Positions 60,611 to 64,000 of a stretch of 64,000 bases of DNA are shown piece after piece (within the stretch, counting starts at the first letter, position 1; the number at the start of each line of letters is the position of its first letter). The stretch is from Streptomyces beigongshangae (GTDB taxonomy: Bacteria > Actinomycetota > Actinomycetes > Streptomycetales > Streptomycetaceae), in the NCBI RefSeq assembly GCF_019710745.1, contig NZ_JAHKJW010000001.1, positions 124,001-188,000 on the forward strand, given 5' to 3'. A model generated the notes under the pieces. That model did not search any database. It was not told the DNA's origin and was given only the letters and a program-made list of their open reading frames with translations. A program made the translations under genes and the position numbers.

Positions 60611-61549
60611 TCAGACCGAGACGGGCTCGCCGGCGGCCGCGGCGATCTCGGACTCGGCGACGACGCCCGGGACGCGGCGCAGCTTCTTCATCGGGCCCAG
60701 CTCGGACTCGTAGACCTTCTTGACGCCGTCGCCGAGGGACGCCTCGATGGTGCGGATGTCGCGCACCAGACGGGTCAGGCCCTGCGGCTCGACGGAGGCG
60801 GCCTGGTCGGAGCCCCACATCGCGCGGTCCAGGGTGATGTGGCGCTCGACGAAGGTGGCGCCGAGGGCGACCGCGGCGAGCGTGGTCTGCAGGCCGGTCT
60901 CGTGGCCGGAGTAGCCGATCGGGACGTTCGGGTACTCGGCCTGGAGGGTGTTGATGACGCGGAGGTTGAGCTCCTCGGCCTGCGCCGGGTACGTCGAGGT
61001 GGCGTGGCACATCAGGATGTTGTCGCTGCCGAGGACCTCGACCGCGTGGCGGATCTGCTTCGGCGTCGACATGCCGGTGGAGAGGATGACCGTGCGGCCG
61101 GTGGCGCGCAGGGCGCGCAGCAGCTCGTCGTCGGTGAGGGAGGCGGAGGCGACCTTGTGGGCCGGGACGTCGAACTTCTCCAGGAAGGCGACGGCCTCGG
61201 TGTCCCACGGGGAGGCGAACCAGTCGATGTTCTTCGACTTGGCGTACTCGTCGATCTGGCGGTACTCGTCCTCGCCGAACTCCACGCGGTGGCGGTAGTC
61301 GATGTAGGTCATGCGGCCCCAGGGGGTGTCGCGCTCGATGTCCCACTGGTCGCGCGGGGTGCAGATCTCCGGGGTGCGCTTCTGGAACTTCACGGCGTCG
61401 CAGCCGGCCTCGGCGGCCGCGTCGATCAGCTTGAAGGCGTTCTCCAGCTCACCGTTGTGGTTGATGCCGATCTCGCCGACGACGTAGACGGGGTGGCCGG
61501 GGCCGGCGGTCTTGGAACCGAACTTGCGCAGGCGGGAGTTGGTGCTCAT
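60611..61549 (-). CDS. neuB: N-acetylneuraminate/Kdn synthase family protein (NeuB)
   Basis: The 312-residue TIM-barrel enzyme condenses phosphoenolpyruvate with a hexose-derived substrate to a nonulosonic acid. Motifs include EIGINHNGELENAFKLIDAA, CDAVKFQKRTPE, WFASPWDTEAV, STGMSTPKQIRHAV, CHATSTYPAQ and VERHITLDRAMWGSDQAAS. It ends about 35 residues after the barrel with KKLRRVPGVVAE and lacks the SAF/antifreeze-like C-terminal domain of classical NeuB. From memory, homologues in S. coelicolor make Kdn for a teichulosonic-acid wall polymer. The fused cytidylyltransferase gene lies 14 nt upstream. Confidence 0.92.
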   Translation of the reverse strand: MSTNSRLRKFGSKTAGPGHPVYVVGEIGINHNGELENAFKLIDAAAEAGCDAVKFQKRTPEICTPRDQWDIERDTPWGRMTYIDYRHRVEFGEDEYRQIDEYAKSKNIDWFASPWDTEAVAFLEKFDVPAHKVASASLTDDELLRALRATGRTVILSTGMSTPKQIRHAVEVLGSDNILMCHATSTYPAQAEELNLRVINTLQAEYPNVPIGYSGHETGLQTTLAAVALGATFVERHITLDRAMWGSDQAASVEPQGLTRLVRDIRTIEASLGDGVKKVYESELGPMKKLRRVPGVVAESEIAAAAGEPVSV

Positions 61550-61563
61550 GGTGGAGAAGTTCC

Positions 61564-62838
61564 TTACTTGTCGAGGGAGTCGAGAGAAGGGCCGAGGATC
61601 CAGCTGGCGATCTCTCGGATCGCGCCGTCGCCGCCGGGGACGGTGGTGACCGCGCGTGCGGCGCCGCGTACGACGTCGTGGGCGCTCGCGACCGCCACGG
61701 GCCAGCCCACGAGGGCGAAGCACGGGAGGTCGTTGACGTCGTTGCCGACGTAGAGCACGCGCTCGGGCGCGATGCCCTGTTCCTCGCACCACTGCTTCAG
61801 CGCGAGGTCTTTCCGGTCGATGCCGTGCAGCACGGGGATCTTGAGCTTCCGTGCGCGGGCGGCGACGACCGGGTTCTGCTCCGTGGAGAGGATCAGCATC
61901 GTCAGGCCGCTCCTGCGGAGGGCCGCGATGCCGAGTCCGTCCCCGCGGTGCACGGAGACGAACTCCTTTCCGTCGGAGTCGATCAGCACCCTGTCGTCGG
62001 TCTGGGTGCCGTCGAAGTCGAGGACGACCGCGTCGATGTCCTCGGCGGTCGGGAGGGCGCCGGGCCGGTTCGCGTCGAAGAGCGGCGCGAGGGCCCGGGC
62101 GCGGGCGAGGTCGTGCGGGTCGTCGATCTCCAGGACCCGCGCGGGGTCGGTCCGCACGAGCTCGGTCCGCCCGAAGAAGCGGTGCTTGTGCTCGCGCAGG
62201 CCGGCCGCGTCCATGCAGTACGCGGCGCCGGTCTCCAGCAGGTCCTGGGGCCGGTCCTGGCGGCGCGGCCGGAAGGACTTGTCGTGGTTGACGCCGTAAC
62301 CGCCGGCGGCGGCGGAGGGCGCGGGGGCGGCGTGGCCGCCGTCCGCCGCGGCGAACGCCTCGTCCTCGTCCCGCCAGATGAACCCGTGGAAGGGGGCCAC
62401 CGTCAGTGCGGTGTCCGCGCCGTTCCGCACGACCGCGCCCGCCACCGCGTCTATGTCCTCGCGGACGATGAACGGGCTGGTGCACTGCACGAGGAGCACG
62501 GCGTCCACGGCGGAGCCGTGCAGCGTCTCGTGGGCGTCCATGGCGTGCAGGACGGCCGCCTCGGAGGTCGCCGTGTCACCGGCGATGGCGGCGGGCCGCA
62601 GCACGACCTCGGCGCCGGCCTCGCGGGCCGCGGCGGCGATCGCCTGGTCGTCGGTGGAGACCACGACGTCCGTGACGAGCCGGGCCGCCCGGCACTCGCG
62701 CACCGCGCGGGCGACCAGCGGCACGCCGCCGACGGGGAGCAGGTTCTTGGCGGGAACGCCCTTGGACCCGCCCCGCGCGGGAATCACCGCGAGCACACGC
62801 GGCACGGCCGCGAGCCGCCCCGCTTCCGAGTTGGTCAT
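61564..62838 (-). CDS. CMP-nonulosonate cytidylyltransferase fused to HAD phosphatase
   Basis: The 424-residue bifunctional protein has an N-terminal NeuA-like domain (about 1-240): VIPARGGSKGVPAKNLLPV (CTP binding), VVVSTDDQAIA and LLVQCTSPFI. The C-terminal KdsC-like HAD phosphatase (about 265-415) shows VVLDFDGTQTDDRVLI, ILSTEQNPVVAARARKLKI and YVGNDVNDLPCFALVG. It could dephosphorylate a nonulosonate-9-phosphate made by NeuB and then activate the sugar with CTP. ATG 62838 follows AAGGAG. It is upstream of neuB in the same transcript. Confidence 0.92.
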   Translation of the reverse strand: MTNSEAGRLAAVPRVLAVIPARGGSKGVPAKNLLPVGGVPLVARAVRECRAARLVTDVVVSTDDQAIAAAAREAGAEVVLRPAAIAGDTATSEAAVLHAMDAHETLHGSAVDAVLLVQCTSPFIVREDIDAVAGAVVRNGADTALTVAPFHGFIWRDEDEAFAAADGGHAAPAPSAAAGGYGVNHDKSFRPRRQDRPQDLLETGAAYCMDAAGLREHKHRFFGRTELVRTDPARVLEIDDPHDLARARALAPLFDANRPGALPTAEDIDAVVLDFDGTQTDDRVLIDSDGKEFVSVHRGDGLGIAALRRSGLTMLILSTEQNPVVAARARKLKIPVLHGIDRKDLALKQWCEEQGIAPERVLYVGNDVNDLPCFALVGWPVAVASAHDVVRGAARAVTTVPGGDGAIREIASWILGPSLDSLDK

Positions 62839-62881
62839 TCGCTGTACTCCTTGATGAAGGGCTGCCGTATGGCGCCCCGAA

Positions 62882-62913
62882 AGGGGCGCGGGGAACTGCG
62901 CGACCAGCCACGA
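62882..62913 (+). repeat. Dispersed intergenic repeat, copy near NeuA
   Basis: AGGGGCGCGGGGAACTGCGC followed by GACCAGCCACGA matches copy 1 at 7294 almost exactly. It lies between the fused gene and the glycosyltransferase gene, downstream of the latter. Confidence 0.8.
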
Positions 62914-62968
62914 CGGATCCGCGGGCGCAGGGCGGCGGTGGGTCGCCGGGTCCCCGGCGAGGGGAAGC

Positions 62969-64000
62969 TCACAGCTCCCCCATCCGCCGGATGACCGGGG
63001 CCACCCGCTGCACCCCGTGCCGGTAGGCACCGCGCGCGGCCCGCCGCACGATCTGCCGCACGGGCCCCGGCTCCCGGTCGGCGTCGGGCGCGCCCGGCAG
63101 CGGGCTGCCGTCCGGCGCGAGGTGGTGGCGGGCGAGGATGCCGGGCAGGTAGCCGGGCGCGGTGACGGGCGTGTAGTAGGGGGCGAGGGCGGGCAGCGGT
63201 CCGCCCGCGAGCAGCCCGGCGATGCGTTCGCGGGCCGCGTCGAAGGCGTTCTCGTACGAGCCGTCGGCGCCCACGCCCTGCCGGGCGACCCAGCGCTCGT
63301 CGGGCGACGGGACGTGCCCGTCGTCGAGCTGGTCCCAGGAGGCCAGGCACCCGGAGCCGACGAAGTGGTGGTTGCCGAGCGACTCGCGCACCCCGAGGTC
63401 GGTGAGGACCACGGTGGGGATCCGGCGGTGCAGGGACTCCAGGGCCGCCGTCGAGCTGACGGTGACCAGCAGGTCCGTACGGTCGAGGACCTCGCCCATG
63501 TGCCCGTACACGAGGCGGAGGTTGGCGGGCAGGCCGCCCGGGACCCGCTCCGCGAGGCGCTGGTAGGGCTGCTCCTCGATGTGCGTGGTGTGCTCGCCCG
63601 GCTTGGACCGCAGCTTCAGCAGGACCTCGCGGTCCGGGTGCAGCCGGGCGTGCCGGACCAGCCGGTTCAGCAGGTACGTACGGTCCTTGCGGCTCTCCGG
63701 CACGGAGGGCTGCGCGGCGAAGACGACCGTGTACGGGTCGTGCTTCTCGTACGGGGCGCCGCCGAGGAACGGCAGCGCGACCTCGGTCACCGAGGAGGCG
63801 TCGGCGCCCACCCCCTCGTACACGGCGCGGAAACGCTCCGCGTCCTGGCGGGAGTTGGCGAGGACGAGGTCCGCGCCGTGCCGCAGCAGCAGCCCGTCGG
63901 CGAGCTTCTCGTAGACGACGCCGACATAGCCGGTGACGACCACGGGCCGCCGCGTGCTCCCCGTCGCCGCGCGCTCCCGCCACTGGTGGGAGAGCCCGTG
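62969..64000 (-). CDS. Putative wall-polymer glycosyltransferase (5' end missing)
   Basis: The visible 343 residues are a C-terminal part continuing past the window edge. Features are VVVTGYVGVVYEKLADGLLL, LVLANSRQDAERF, RTYLLNRLVRHARLHPDREV, LLKLRSKPGEHTTHIEEQPY, YGHMGEVLDRTDLLVTVSST and AALESLHRRIPTVVL. The VSSTAALES and late VVLTDLG segments resemble GT-B folds that use CMP- or CDP-linked donors (DUF6716-type). It probably works with NeuB/NeuA on a sugar-acid polymer. The C-terminus is basic (RRAARGAYRHGVQR). Confidence 0.8.
   Translation of the reverse strand, partial: HGLSHQWRERAATGSTRRPVVVTGYVGVVYEKLADGLLLRHGADLVLANSRQDAERFRAVYEGVGADASSVTEVALPFLGGAPYEKHDPYTVVFAAQPSVPESRKDRTYLLNRLVRHARLHPDREVLLKLRSKPGEHTTHIEEQPYQRLAERVPGGLPANLRLVYGHMGEVLDRTDLLVTVSSTAALESLHRRIPTVVLTDLGVRESLGNHHFVGSGCLASWDQLDDGHVPSPDERWVARQGVGADGSYENAFDAARERIAGLLAGGPLPALAPYYTPVTAPGYLPGILARHHLAPDGSPLPGAPDADREPGPVRQIVRRAARGAYRHGVQRVAPVIRRMGEL

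Overview
The window comes from a high-GC actinomycete, almost certainly a Streptomyces chromosome core. GTG starts are common, -10 boxes of the TAnnnT type sit only 6-8 nt before many start codons, and stop codons are almost all TGA. The gene order follows, in reverse, the S. coelicolor region that I remember as running from about SCO4880 to SCO4936 (hutH, cya, pccB/accE, accA2, deoC, sigQ-afsQ1-afsQ2, add, deoA/cdd). That comparison is from memory, not a search. No tRNA, rRNA, CRISPR array, prophage or insertion sequence was seen.

Layout. 1-3.5 kb: a probable LAXTG wall-anchored surface protein and a cold-shock protein upstream of a DEAD-box RNA helicase. 3.5-9.8 kb: histidine ammonia-lyase, a GAF-GGDEF protein, a crotonase, adenylate cyclase and biotin ligase. 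10-16.8 kb: acyl-CoA carboxylase genes (beta, epsilon and biotinylated alpha subunits), with maf, a GDSL hydrolase and small membrane proteins between them. 17-32 kb: a TetR gene, a DeoR repressor, an LpdA-type flavoprotein, purine nucleoside phosphorylase, a PGM2-type phosphosugar mutase, deoC with two aldehyde dehydrogenase genes, and a kinase. 32.6-36.7 kb: sigQ divergent from afsQ1-afsQ2-lipoprotein. 37-48.7 kb: VanZ, PspC, adenosine deaminase and a more variable set (SDR/TetR pair, a decayed DUF5753 regulator, LysR/MFS pair, an ECF sigma gene overlapping a STAS gene, AEC carrier, Uma2 protein). 48.8-57.4 kb: a nucleoside uptake and salvage cluster (two BMP lipoproteins, ABC ATPase, two permeases, cdd, deoA). 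57.6-64 kb: an M20 hydrolase, then a nonulosonic-acid (Kdn/sialic-like) wall-polymer cluster: NeuB, a NeuA-HAD fusion and two glycosyltransferase-like proteins, the last cut by the window edge.

How the genes work together. Nucleosides would enter through the BMP/ABC importer. Add, Cdd, DeoA and the purine phosphorylase would release bases and pentose phosphates. The PGM2-like mutase, DeoC and aldehyde dehydrogenase would carry deoxyribose-1-phosphate to acetaldehyde and acetate plus glyceraldehyde-3-phosphate. The most striking regulatory signal is a shared palindrome, CTACGCGCGTAG or a near match, placed at the promoters of six of these dispersed units. It defines an apparent nucleoside-salvage regulon; the DeoR protein encoded inside the region is one candidate repressor.

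Other notable points are widespread leaderless promoters, a dispersed intergenic repeat that supplies the 3' end of one gene, a collagen-like insert in a glycosyltransferase, and tandem repeats downstream of sigQ.
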